DNA of 12,703 nt from JBEKTY01 sp049515555 (lineage in GTDB: Bacteria > Planctomycetota > Planctomycetia > Pirellulales > Thermoguttaceae). How positions within the stretch are numbered: position 1 is the stretch's first letter; every line of letters starts with the position of its first letter. Positions 7,726 through 12,703 of the stretch are shown here, one piece after another. The stretch lies in the NCBI GenBank assembly GCA_049515555.1, contig JBEKTY010000198.1, positions 1-12,703 on the forward strand. Reading direction: 5' to 3'. The notes under the pieces are model-generated. The model had not been told where the DNA came from. It searched no databases and saw only the letters and a list, made by a program, of their open reading frames with translations. The position numbers and the translations under genes were made by a program.

Positions 7726-7733
7726 CCCTCCTT
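7726..7733 (-). promoter_or_regulatory. Strong Shine-Dalgarno of the membrane-protein gene
   Basis: AAGGAGGG lies 4 bases before ATG 7721 and 7 bases before ATG 7718. It fixes the gene start here and rules out the upstream in-frame extension, which would overlap phoR. It is the strongest SD in the window. Confidence 0.85.
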
Positions 7734-7774
7734 ATAGTGATTAGTGGCCGGCGGGCGCAAAATCCGTGCAAAAA

Positions 7775-7794
7775 AGGGGAAAAAGACGGTCTTT
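7775..7794 (-). terminator. Weak terminator-like element after phoR
   Basis: On the minus strand AAAGA-CCG-TCTTT (7794-7782) runs into pyrimidines rich in T. It could end the phoB-phoR transcript before the membrane-protein gene. The stem is only 5 bp and AT-rich, so it may not work. Confidence 0.25.
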
Positions 7795-7815
7795 CGACAA
7801 TGTCCACCGGCCGGA

Positions 7816-7868
7816 GGGTGGCACGTCCCTGAGCGCAGCGAAGGGCGTGGTTTTCGGGTGCACCACCC
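7816..7868. repeat. Nested hairpin repeat between phoR and the membrane-protein gene
   Basis: The inner stem pairs CACG plus CCCT (7822-7830, one bulge) with AGGGCGTG (7842-7849) around an 11-base loop. An alternative outer pairing joins GGGTGGCAC (7816-7824) to GTGCACCACCC (7858-7868). The two stems compete for CAC, so they are alternative folds. I recall similar blocks in planctomycete intergenic DNA. No gene is convincing in 7722-7932. Confidence 0.55.
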
Positions 7869-7907
7869 AATTGTCAAACTTGTTCTTTCGCCGGGCCTTA
7901 GCTGTGA

Positions 7908-7930
7908 GCTGACAACTGACAACCGATAAC
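7908..7930. repeat. CTGACAA tandem repeat just after phoR
   Basis: CTGACAA occurs twice in tandem (7909-7915, 7916-7922), followed by the related CCGATAAC. The block ends 2 bases before the phoR stop codon, on its downstream side. Its composition is unlike phoR. It resembles simple dispersed repeats found at planctomycete gene ends, from memory. Confidence 0.4.
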
Positions 7931-7932
7931 TT

Positions 7933-9699
7933 TCACCCCGGCAGGCGAATCGAGAACGTGCTCCCCACGCCCAGGGTGCTTTCCACCTCGACCGTGCCCT
8001 GGTGGGCCGTGACGATGTGCTTGACGATGGCCAGGCCCAGGCCGGTCCCGCCCAGCTCGCGGCTGCGGGCCTTGTCCACGCGGTAGAAGCGCTCGAACAG
8101 CCGCGGCAGGTGATTGGCGGCGATGCCGCAGCCGTGGTCCTGCACGCGGATGACGATGCCGCCCGGCTCGCGCCGGGCCTCGACCTGGATCTGCGATTCC
8201 GCCCCGCTGTACTTGATCGCATTGTCGATCAGATTGCTGACGGCCTGCTCGACCAGCGGCCCGTTCAGGCGGGCCACGAGGTCTTCCGGGCAATGCACGG
8301 TGACGGAGATCGACTTGGCCGTGGCCTTCTGCTCGCACATTTCGGCGGCCGCGGCCAGGACTTCGGCCAGCGGCTCGGGCCCGGTCTCGATCGTCTGGTC
8401 CTCGGCCCCGCGCTCGATCCGCGACAGCAGGAGCAGGTCGTTGATGATTGCGTCCAGGCGATTGACCTGCCTGAGCACAATGCCCAGGAATCGCAGGGCG
8501 TTGGGCTTGTCGTCCAGCTCCTCGTCCAGCAGGGTCTCGACGAATCCCTTGATCGACGTGATGGGCGTGCGCAGCTCGTGCGACACGTTGGCCACGAAAT
8601 CGCGGCGGACGTTCTCCAGGTGCCGCAGGCGGGTAAAGTCGTGCAGCACGACCAGCACGCCGATCTTGTGCCCCTGGGGGTCGTGCAGCACGGTGCCGTG
8701 GGCGTTGAGCCAGCGCTCCTCCGGGCCGTAGAAGCGCAGGTCGCCGTCGATCGACGTGGGGCTGCCCAGCGACGTCTCGATGAACTTCAGCAGGTCCGGC
8801 TTGCGGATCACCTCGTACACGCTGCGGCCGCGGAGCTGCTCGGCTTCCGCGCCCAGCAGGGCGGCGCCGGTCTGGTTGATGCTGAGCACCGTGCCGCCGC
8901 GATCCACGGCCAGCACGCCCTCCTCCATGCTGGAGAGCACGGCCTCGTGCTCGTTCTGCTGGCTAAGGACCGTGTGAATCCGTTCATCCAGTTGTTCCGC
9001 CATGCGGTTAAGCGATTCGGCCAGCATGCCGATCTCCTCCGAGTCAGAATCTGGGAGACGATGTTTGAGCTCGCCGCGGGCGAAGCGTTCGGCGCCGTGG
9101 CGGATTTCTTCCAGGGGCCGAACGATCCGCCGCGAGGCCAGGAAACTGGCCAGGGCCAGCAGCGCGGCGACGGCCAGGCCCGCTCCGGCGATTTGCAAGT
9201 AGGCGGCGTCGAGCGGCTGGGTGAGCTTCCGCAGCGGCATGGCCGTCCGCACGGCCCCCGCCACCCGGCCGTCGCGGAGGATGGGCAGGGCCGCGTAACG
9301 CAGGTCTTGCTTCAGCGTCGTGCTGTAGCGGGTCGCGCGGCCGATCGAGCCCCCCATAGCCGCGGCCACCTCGTCGCGATCGTTGTGGTTCTCCATCTGC
9401 CGGGGCTCCTCGGCGCTGTCGGCGATCACCCTGCCCGAGGACAGGATCACGGTCACGCGGGCATCGAGCGTGCGGGCCAGCTCGTCGCAGCGGGCCTGAA
9501 GGGGCCCCTGGCCGCCGTCGAGCAGATCGCCCAGCCGGGCTTCACACGTGCGGGCGGCGGTCTCCAGTCGCCAGTCGGCCTCGGCCACGTACAGCTCGTG
9601 CACCTTCTGCGACGCGTACAGGACCACCCCCACCATCGCGATCAGCGTGATCCAGAAATAGGCGAAGAAGAGCTGCCAGAGCAGGCGTCGCTTGCGCAT
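7933..9699 (-). CDS. phoR: PhoR-type membrane sensor histidine kinase
   Basis: This 588-residue kinase probably senses an envelope or phosphate signal and phosphorylates the adjacent PhoB-type regulator. Two membrane helices (about 7-29 and 167-189) bracket an outer sensor region of about 135 residues, including VIADSAEEPRQMENHNDRDE (91-110), similar to PhoR sensor domains. HAMP follows (about 190-243, with IVRPLEEI at 192-199) and then a PAS domain (about 250-355). HisKA has H374 in VSHELRTPI. The ATPase domain keeps the N box NLIDNAIKYS (489-498), G1 DHGCGI (521-526), the F box LFERFYR (534-540) and G2 GGTGLGLAIVK (550-560). All catalytic motifs are intact. An SD, AAGGAG (9711-9706), lies in the end of phoB 6 bases before ATG 9699, so the two are probably translationally coupled. 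Phosphate control is inferred from architecture; another stimulus is possible. Confidence 0.93.
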   Translation of the reverse strand: MRKRRLLWQLFFAYFWITLIAMVGVVLYASQKVHELYVAEADWRLETAARTCEARLGDLLDGGQGPLQARCDELARTLDARVTVILSSGRVIADSAEEPRQMENHNDRDEVAAAMGGSIGRATRYSTTLKQDLRYAALPILRDGRVAGAVRTAMPLRKLTQPLDAAYLQIAGAGLAVAALLALASFLASRRIVRPLEEIRHGAERFARGELKHRLPDSDSEEIGMLAESLNRMAEQLDERIHTVLSQQNEHEAVLSSMEEGVLAVDRGGTVLSINQTGAALLGAEAEQLRGRSVYEVIRKPDLLKFIETSLGSPTSIDGDLRFYGPEERWLNAHGTVLHDPQGHKIGVLVVLHDFTRLRHLENVRRDFVANVSHELRTPITSIKGFVETLLDEELDDKPNALRFLGIVLRQVNRLDAIINDLLLLSRIERGAEDQTIETGPEPLAEVLAAAAEMCEQKATAKSISVTVHCPEDLVARLNGPLVEQAVSNLIDNAIKYSGAESQIQVEARREPGGIVIRVQDHGCGIAANHLPRLFERFYRVDKARSRELGGTGLGLAIVKHIVTAHQGTVEVESTLGVGSTFSIRLPG

Positions 9700-9702
9700 C
9701 CG

Positions 9703-10404
9703 CTACTCCTTGAACCGATAGCCCACTCCGCGGACGGTCTCGATGTACTTGCCCGCCGGCCCCAGCTTCCTCCGCAAGCCCACGACTTGCACGTCCACGG
9801 CCCGGTCGGTAATAGCGTAATTGTCGCCGTGAACGCCGTCCAGGATCTGCTGCCGGCTGAAGACCCAACCCGGCCGGCCGGCCAGGAATTGCAGCACGCG
9901 GAACTCGGTCGAGCTGAGCTCGACCGCCTTTCCCGCCACCAACACCTCGTGCCGGCCGGAATGAATCACCATGTTGTGGAGTTCGAGGCGTTCGGGCTGC
10001 TCCTCCTCGGGGGCGGCGGGCGGCGGGGCCGCAGCCCGCCGGAGCACCGCGCGGACCCGCGCCAGGAGCACCTTCGGACTGAACGGCTTGGTGACGTAAT
10101 CCGTGGCCCCCAGGTTCAGCCCGCGGATCACGTCGGCCTCCTCGCTCTTGGCCGTCAGCATCATCACCGCCACGTGCTCCGTGCGGGGGTCGGCACGCAG
10201 CTTCTGGCACACCGCCAGCCCGTCCACGCCGGGCAGCATGAGGTCCAAAAGGATCAAGTCGGGCGGCTGCTCGCAGGCCACGGCCAGGGCCTCTTCGCCC
10301 GAGGCCACACTCGCCACCTGGTAGCCCTCTTTGAGCAGGTGGTAACTTACCAACTCACGGATGTCTTCCTCATCCTCCACGATCAATACGGATTTCTTCA
10401 TCAT
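9703..10404 (-). CDS. phoB: PhoB-type OmpR-family response regulator
   Basis: This DNA-binding regulator is the likely phosphorylation target of the kinase encoded next. The receiver domain (about 5-120) has the acidic pair in VEDEED (9-14), phospho-acceptor D54 in LLDLMLPG, T84 and K106 in TKPFSP. A Pro/Ala/Glu linker (about 124-136) leads to an OmpR/PhoB winged helix (about 137-233) with LSSTEFRVLQFLAGRPG, the recognition-helix region AVDVQVVGLRRKL and the end ETVRGVGYRFKE. The 233-residue length is normal. Two adjacent ATGs (10404, 10401) could start it, and neither has a clear SD. Three direct repeats upstream (10471-10553) may be its own binding sites. It is first in a two-gene operon, 3 bases before phoR. 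Family membership is certain; the exact regulon is not shown. Confidence 0.93.
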   Translation of the reverse strand: MMKKSVLIVEDEEDIRELVSYHLLKEGYQVASVASGEEALAVACEQPPDLILLDLMLPGVDGLAVCQKLRADPRTEHVAVMMLTAKSEEADVIRGLNLGATDYVTKPFSPKVLLARVRAVLRRAAAPPPAAPEEEQPERLELHNMVIHSGRHEVLVAGKAVELSSTEFRVLQFLAGRPGWVFSRQQILDGVHGDNYAITDRAVDVQVVGLRRKLGPAGKYIETVRGVGYRFKE

Positions 10405-10470
10405 CCCGATTTCTCACGTGGCGTTGGGAAAGAAGCAAACAACGGCAACCTATGCTGCGAACGCTCAGGA

Positions 10471-10553
10471 ATGATACGAACCTGTCCCTGTTGCTACAGT
10501 TAACATCGTATTAAACCCTGTTATTGTCGCAGTTAACATCATACGAAACCCTG
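10471..10553. promoter_or_regulatory. Direct repeats about 33 bp apart upstream of phoB
   Basis: Plus-strand copies 10491-10520 and 10524-10553 match at 24 of 30 positions and share CAGTTAACATC and AAACCCTG. A shorter, degenerate third copy lies at about 10471-10485 (ATACGAA then CCTG, missing two bases). The ATACGAA-equivalent positions are 34 and 33 bases apart, about three helical turns, so proteins would bind one DNA face. GTTAAC is itself palindromic, and TTAACA resembles the Bacillus PhoP half-site. This is a plausible operator for phoB autoregulation. Confidence 0.55.
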
Positions 10554-10724
10554 CCGAGTATAGACCCCGATGATTAGGATATTGTTAGGAAATGATGAGC
10601 ATTTTGCAATCCTCCGGGGGAGCCGGCTGGCAACGCAGGGCGGGTTTCGTAAACCTTCCATATTTGAGGCGGTTCACCCCATCTTGGTGGGCGTCGCCGT
10701 GATCGACCCCCTACCGCAAAAAAA
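10554..10724. other. Non-coding gap between phoB and the metallopeptidase
   Basis: With the repeat array, 10405-10724 forms a 320-base gap without a supportable gene. It is less GC-rich than its neighbours, notably 10555-10610. A small hairpin, GGTTT-CGT-AAACC, lies at 10643-10655. A run of seven T on the minus strand (10724-10718) directly follows the metallopeptidase stop. Only a weak stem precedes it, so termination there is uncertain. Confidence 0.5.
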
Positions 10725-11120
10725 TCAGCCGTAACCCAGCTCCCGCAAGTCCTTCTCGGTCAGGCCGTGGTGATGGCCCAGCTCGTGGAGGATAGTAATG
10801 CGGATCTGCTTGCGGATCCGATCGGTGCTTATGCCGCCACGGCGGTCGGCGGCGGCCGTCAGGATGCCTTCCCGGTAGATCGTCACCACGTCGGGCAGCA
10901 TGCCGGAATGCATGACGCTGCGGTCGCACAGGGGAATGCCGGTGTACAGGCCGCATAATTCATCGAGATAGCGGACGCCTCGGCGGTCCATCACGTCTTC
11001 CGACGGATGGTCCTCGACGTGCAAGGGGACCTGTTCCAACAGGTCGTGGATCGCCGGCGGCATGTCCGCCAGGACGCATTCCACCTGCTCGTCGAATCGC
11101 TGTCGTGTCTGTGGATTCAA
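10725..11120 (-). CDS. Zincin-like metallopeptidase (HExxH, PF06262-type)
   Basis: This 131-residue protein carries HELGHHHGL (112-120), the HExxHxxG zinc-peptidase signature with E113 catalytic and H112/H116 as metal ligands. The context ITILHELGHHHGLTEKDLRELGY (109-130) fits the small zincin-like family formerly called DUF1025, whose cellular substrates are largely unknown. There is no signal peptide, so it is probably cytoplasmic. The start is TTG 11120: an in-frame TAG lies four codons upstream (11132-11130), and family proteins include the RFDEQVE..LADMPP segment that a later start (GTG codon 13, ATG codon 20) would lose. The TTG has only a weak AGG upstream. The leader is long and structured if the promoter at 11284-11312 is right. 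Confidence 0.88.
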   Translation of the reverse strand: MNPQTRQRFDEQVECVLADMPPAIHDLLEQVPLHVEDHPSEDVMDRRGVRYLDELCGLYTGIPLCDRSVMHSGMLPDVVTIYREGILTAAADRRGGISTDRIRKQIRITILHELGHHHGLTEKDLRELGYG

Positions 11121-11147
11121 GGCTGCGGCCTATCCAGTCCCCAAGTA

Positions 11148-11175
11148 GGGTGGGTCGAGCGGAGCGAGCCCCACC
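11148..11175. repeat. GGTGGG/CCCACC repeat in the metallopeptidase leader
   Basis: GGTGGG (11149-11154) pairs with CCCACC (11170-11175) around TCGAGCGGAGCGAGC, which has a GAGCG direct repeat. I recall blocks like this in planctomycete intergenic DNA. It lies 28 bases upstream of the TTG start, so it could fold in the leader RNA. Confidence 0.5.
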
Positions 11176-11181
11176 GGAACT

Positions 11182-11266
11182 ACGACGGAGGACGGGCGAC
11201 GGACGACGGACGGAAGCACTCCAGTCCATCCTCCGCCGCCCCCCTCCGTCCCGCGTCCTCCGTCGT
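11182..11266. repeat. 13-bp perfect inverted repeat with GACGGA-rich interior
   Basis: ACGACGGAGGACG (11182-11194) and CGTCCTCCGTCGT (11254-11266) are exact reverse complements 59 bases apart. The intervening DNA has further GACGGACGACGGACGG units. It fills the first part of the predicted metallopeptidase leader and looks like low-complexity dispersed repeat DNA. Confidence 0.6.
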
Positions 11267-11283
11267 CCGGGCCGACCCTTTTC

Positions 11284-11312
11284 ATCATACGCCGGCGGGG
11301 TCAGGCTGGAAA
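11284..11312 (-). promoter_or_regulatory. Candidate promoter of the metallopeptidase gene
   Basis: On the minus strand TTTCCA (11312-11307, 4 of 6) and TATGAT (11289-11284, 5 of 6) are 17 bases apart. The transcript would start near 11277, giving a leader of about 157 bases that contains the inverted repeats at 11148-11175 and 11182-11266. Confidence 0.35.
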
Positions 11313-11325
11313 TCGGCCGCCGGCC

Positions 11326-11407
11326 AAGGTAGCAGGCACACTCCGTGTGCCGTTCGCTGAGGCGGAAAACGACACGCGGACGGCACACGGAGTGTGCCTG
11401 CTACCTT
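11326..11407. repeat. 27-bp perfect inverted repeat with self-palindromic arms
   Basis: The arms 11326-11352 and 11381-11407 are exact reverse complements. Pairing continues five positions inward with one T-G wobble, leaving an 18-base loop (11358-11375). Each arm holds its own hairpin: GGCACAC-TCC-GTGTGCC on the left and GGCACAC-GGA-GTGTGCC on the right. The element ends 10 bases before the -35 box of the TIM-barrel gene. With the neighbouring repeats it accounts for most of 11121-11510, which holds no gene. Confidence 0.9.
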
Positions 11408-11417
11408 CCCCGCCATG

Positions 11418-11446
11418 TTGGCAGCCCGCGGGCAAACGATTACACT
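11418..11446 (+). promoter_or_regulatory. Sigma-70-like promoter of the TIM-barrel gene
   Basis: TTGGCA (11418-11423, 5 of 6) and TACACT (11441-11446, 4 of 6) are 17 bases apart. The transcript would start near 11453, giving a leader of about 58 bases. Confidence 0.5.
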
Positions 11447-11510
11447 GGGAAGCAGTGCGTGGGCTACGCGAACCTTCCTTATTCCCCCCATCCCCAATTG
11501 ACGGTGAACC

Positions 11511-12398
11511 ATGATGCTCTCCAAGCGGCAGATTGATCGGCGTGCGATGCTTCGTTGCTCGGCCGAGGCGGCGGCGTTTGCGGCGGGGCTTTCGGCCTTC
11601 GGCCCGCTGCTGGCGGCCCCCACTGGCCGCGGTTTCAAGATCGGGGCCTGCGACTGGTGCCTGGGCAAGCGCGCCGATCCGGCCGCGCTGGACGTGGCCC
11701 GCCAGATCGGCCTGGACGGCGTGCAGGCCGACCTGGTCACCGGCGGCGGCATCATGCCGCTGCAAAAGCCCGAGGTCCAGCAGCAATACCGGGCGGCCCT
11801 CAAGCGGACCGGGCTCGAGCTGGCCTCGCTGGCCCTCGGCGAGCTGAACAGCGTGCCGCTGAAGAGCGATCCCCGCGCGGCGGCCTGGGTGGCCCAGAGC
11901 ATCGACGTCTGCGCCGCCCTGGGCCTGCGCGTGATACTCATCGCCTTCTTCGGCAAAGGCGATCTGGACATGGCCCGCACCGCCGAGATCGATCACGTGG
12001 TGCAGACGCTCAAGCAGCTCGCCCCGCAGGCGGAGAAGAAGGGCGTGATCCTCGGCCTGGAGAATTACCTCAGCGCCGAGGACAACCGGACGATCCTGGA
12101 CCGGGTGGGCTCGCCCGCCGTGCAGGTCTATTACGACGTGGGCAATTCGACCGACAAGGGTCGCGACGTGGTCAAGGAGATCCGCGCCCTGGGCCCGCGG
12201 ATCTGCGAGTTCCACGCCAAAGACGCCGGCTACATGCTCGGCCAGGGCCGCATCGACTTCCACGCCGTCCGCAAGGCCATCGACGACGCCGGCTATCGCG
12301 GCTGGCTCCAGATCGAGGCGGCCACACCGCACGGCCTGATCCCCGATTACCGGGCCGATTGCAAGTACCTGCGGGGCATTTTTCCGGCCCGCACTTAG
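11511..12398 (+). CDS. Tat-signal sugar phosphate isomerase/epimerase-like TIM-barrel protein
   Basis: This 295-residue protein belongs to the xylose-isomerase-like TIM-barrel superfamily (AP endonuclease 2-type fold). Members isomerise, epimerise or dehydrate sugars and inositols with a divalent metal. A twin-arginine signal begins it: RR at 10-11 in DRRAMLR, then a hydrophobic run (about 17-35) ending LLAAPTG, implying export of the folded enzyme. The barrel starts at FKIGACDW (42-49). Likely metal ligands are E184 (LGLENYL), D209 (YYDVGNS), H235 (EFHAKD) and E269 (LQIEAA), all present in the usual order. Two adjacent ATGs (11511, 11514) could start it, with only a weak GGTGA upstream. Planctomycetes commonly encode many such exported isomerase-like proteins. 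The substrate cannot be read from the sequence, and the neighbours give no pathway context. Confidence 0.88.
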   Translation: MMLSKRQIDRRAMLRCSAEAAAFAAGLSAFGPLLAAPTGRGFKIGACDWCLGKRADPAALDVARQIGLDGVQADLVTGGGIMPLQKPEVQQQYRAALKRTGLELASLALGELNSVPLKSDPRAAAWVAQSIDVCAALGLRVILIAFFGKGDLDMARTAEIDHVVQTLKQLAPQAEKKGVILGLENYLSAEDNRTILDRVGSPAVQVYYDVGNSTDKGRDVVKEIRALGPRICEFHAKDAGYMLGQGRIDFHAVRKAIDDAGYRGWLQIEAATPHGLIPDYRADCKYLRGIFPART

Positions 12399-12440
12399 TA
12401 CTACAGCGCTACGTCGGTCCGGGATCCGGTGAAAAATGAC

Positions 12441-12526
12441 CAATGACCAAGCACCAATGACTAAAAAACTCCCCGCGATCGGCCATCCGTTGTTGTTGGT
12501 CATTAGTCATTGGGACTTGGTCATTG
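12441..12526. repeat. Imperfect 24-bp inverted repeat (CAATGACC family)
   Basis: The arms 12441-12464 and 12503-12526 are complementary at 22 of 24 positions, with a 38-base loop. The left side is made of CAATGACC-like direct units (12435 onward). It lies 42 bases after the TIM-barrel stop and is an intergenic repeat, not a standard terminator. No gene is convincing in 12399-12703. Confidence 0.7.
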
Positions 12527-12539
12527 GCATGGCCTGGTC

Positions 12540-12560
12540 CCCTCTCCCTCTGGGAGAGGG
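12540..12560 (+). repeat. CCCTCTCCC-TCT-GGGAGAGGG hairpin
   Basis: A 9-bp perfect stem with a 3-base loop is followed by TTAGGGTCA. It is related to the hairpin at 2789-2809. It might end the TIM-barrel transcript, but the U-run after the stem is only two bases, so a dispersed repeat is the better call. Confidence 0.6.
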
Positions 12561-12639
12561 TTAGGGTCAATACCGCTGAATTAGCCGTAAAGTATTTGTG
12601 TGTAATAAGTTATGAAAGTACATTGATTCTGTGTGCGAT

Positions 12640-12685
12640 CGTTGCAACGTCGAGCCCGATTCATCGGGCTTTCCGCCGAAGGCGG
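12640..12685. repeat. Three consecutive small palindromes at the window end
   Basis: In order these are the perfect palindrome CGTTGCAACG (12640-12649), AGCCCGA-TTCA-TCGGGCT (12653-12670, followed by TT) and CCGCC-GAA-GGCGG (12673-12685). The second could be a weak intrinsic terminator. The upstream stretch 12570-12635 is relatively AT-rich and might carry a promoter for a gene beyond the window, but I see no good hexamer pair. Confidence 0.5.
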
Positions 12686-12703
12686 TGTTCGGCCCGGCGT
12701 TTA

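Noticed and set aside
7744..7929. 61-codon plus-strand frame in the phoR/membrane-protein gap
   Set aside because: It consists mostly of translated intergenic repeats and has no SD or recognisable domain.
7722..8222. In-frame upstream extension of the large membrane-protein gene
   Set aside because: It would overlap the 3' end of phoR out of frame and translate intergenic repeats. The AAGGAGGG before ATG 7721/7718 marks the true start.
8002..10503. Very long plus-strand open frame (833 codons) opposite phoR and phoB
   Set aside because: It is the mirror of two unmistakable genes with intact kinase and receiver motifs. Its own product is low-complexity and His/Gln/Gly/Ala-rich. Long antisense frames are expected in such GC-rich DNA.
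10471..10553. CRISPR-like reading of the 33-bp-spaced repeats
   Set aside because: There are only two good copies and one partial. The gap between copies is a few bases rather than a spacer of 25-40, and no cas gene is nearby.
11301..12503. 400-codon minus-strand frame opposite the TIM-barrel gene
   Set aside because: It runs through the 27-bp inverted repeat and the CAATGACC repeat and mirrors a gene with intact metal ligands and a Tat signal.

Overview
The window looks like chromosomal DNA of a planctomycete, probably a Pirellulales-type or related uncultured lineage. It is very GC-rich, and many of its genes lack a good Shine-Dalgarno (SD) sequence. It carries a Tat-exported sugar-isomerase-like TIM barrel, a secreted PQQ-type beta-propeller whose mature part begins ADWPQWGG, and a large membrane protein of a kind I associate with planctomycetes. 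The gaps contain many short palindromic repeats. The placement rests on family resemblance from memory, not on a search.

Layout, left to right. The plus strand carries alaS (145-2766), complete with catalytic, editing and C-Ala parts. Next comes a secreted PQQ-like propeller protein (2927-4561) behind a good sigma-70-like promoter. The minus strand then carries five genes: archease (4607-5017), an 837-residue single-pass membrane protein (5208-7721), a PhoR-type sensor kinase (7933-9699), its PhoB-type regulator (9703-10404) and a small HExxH metallopeptidase (10725-11120). The plus strand resumes with a Tat-signal TIM-barrel protein (11511-12398). The last 305 bases hold only repeats and hairpins.

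How the genes relate. phoB and phoR form a two-gene operon 3 nt apart, and the phoR SD lies in the end of phoB. Three degenerate direct repeats about 33 bp apart lie upstream of phoB and are the best regulatory candidate here. The large membrane protein follows phoR on the same strand after a 211-bp gap and has its own strong SD, so it may be a separate unit. Archease is an RNA-ligase cofactor, but no rtcB lies in the window. The metallopeptidase and TIM-barrel genes are divergent and share a 390-bp gap full of inverted repeats, with one promoter candidate each way. The other genes look like unrelated housekeeping neighbours.

I see no CRISPR array, transposase, tRNA, rRNA or defence system. 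The unusual material is a set of distinct short repeats in nearly every gap, one of them inside the reading frame of the large membrane protein, plus the three-repeat array upstream of phoB and that membrane protein's uncharacterised architecture.
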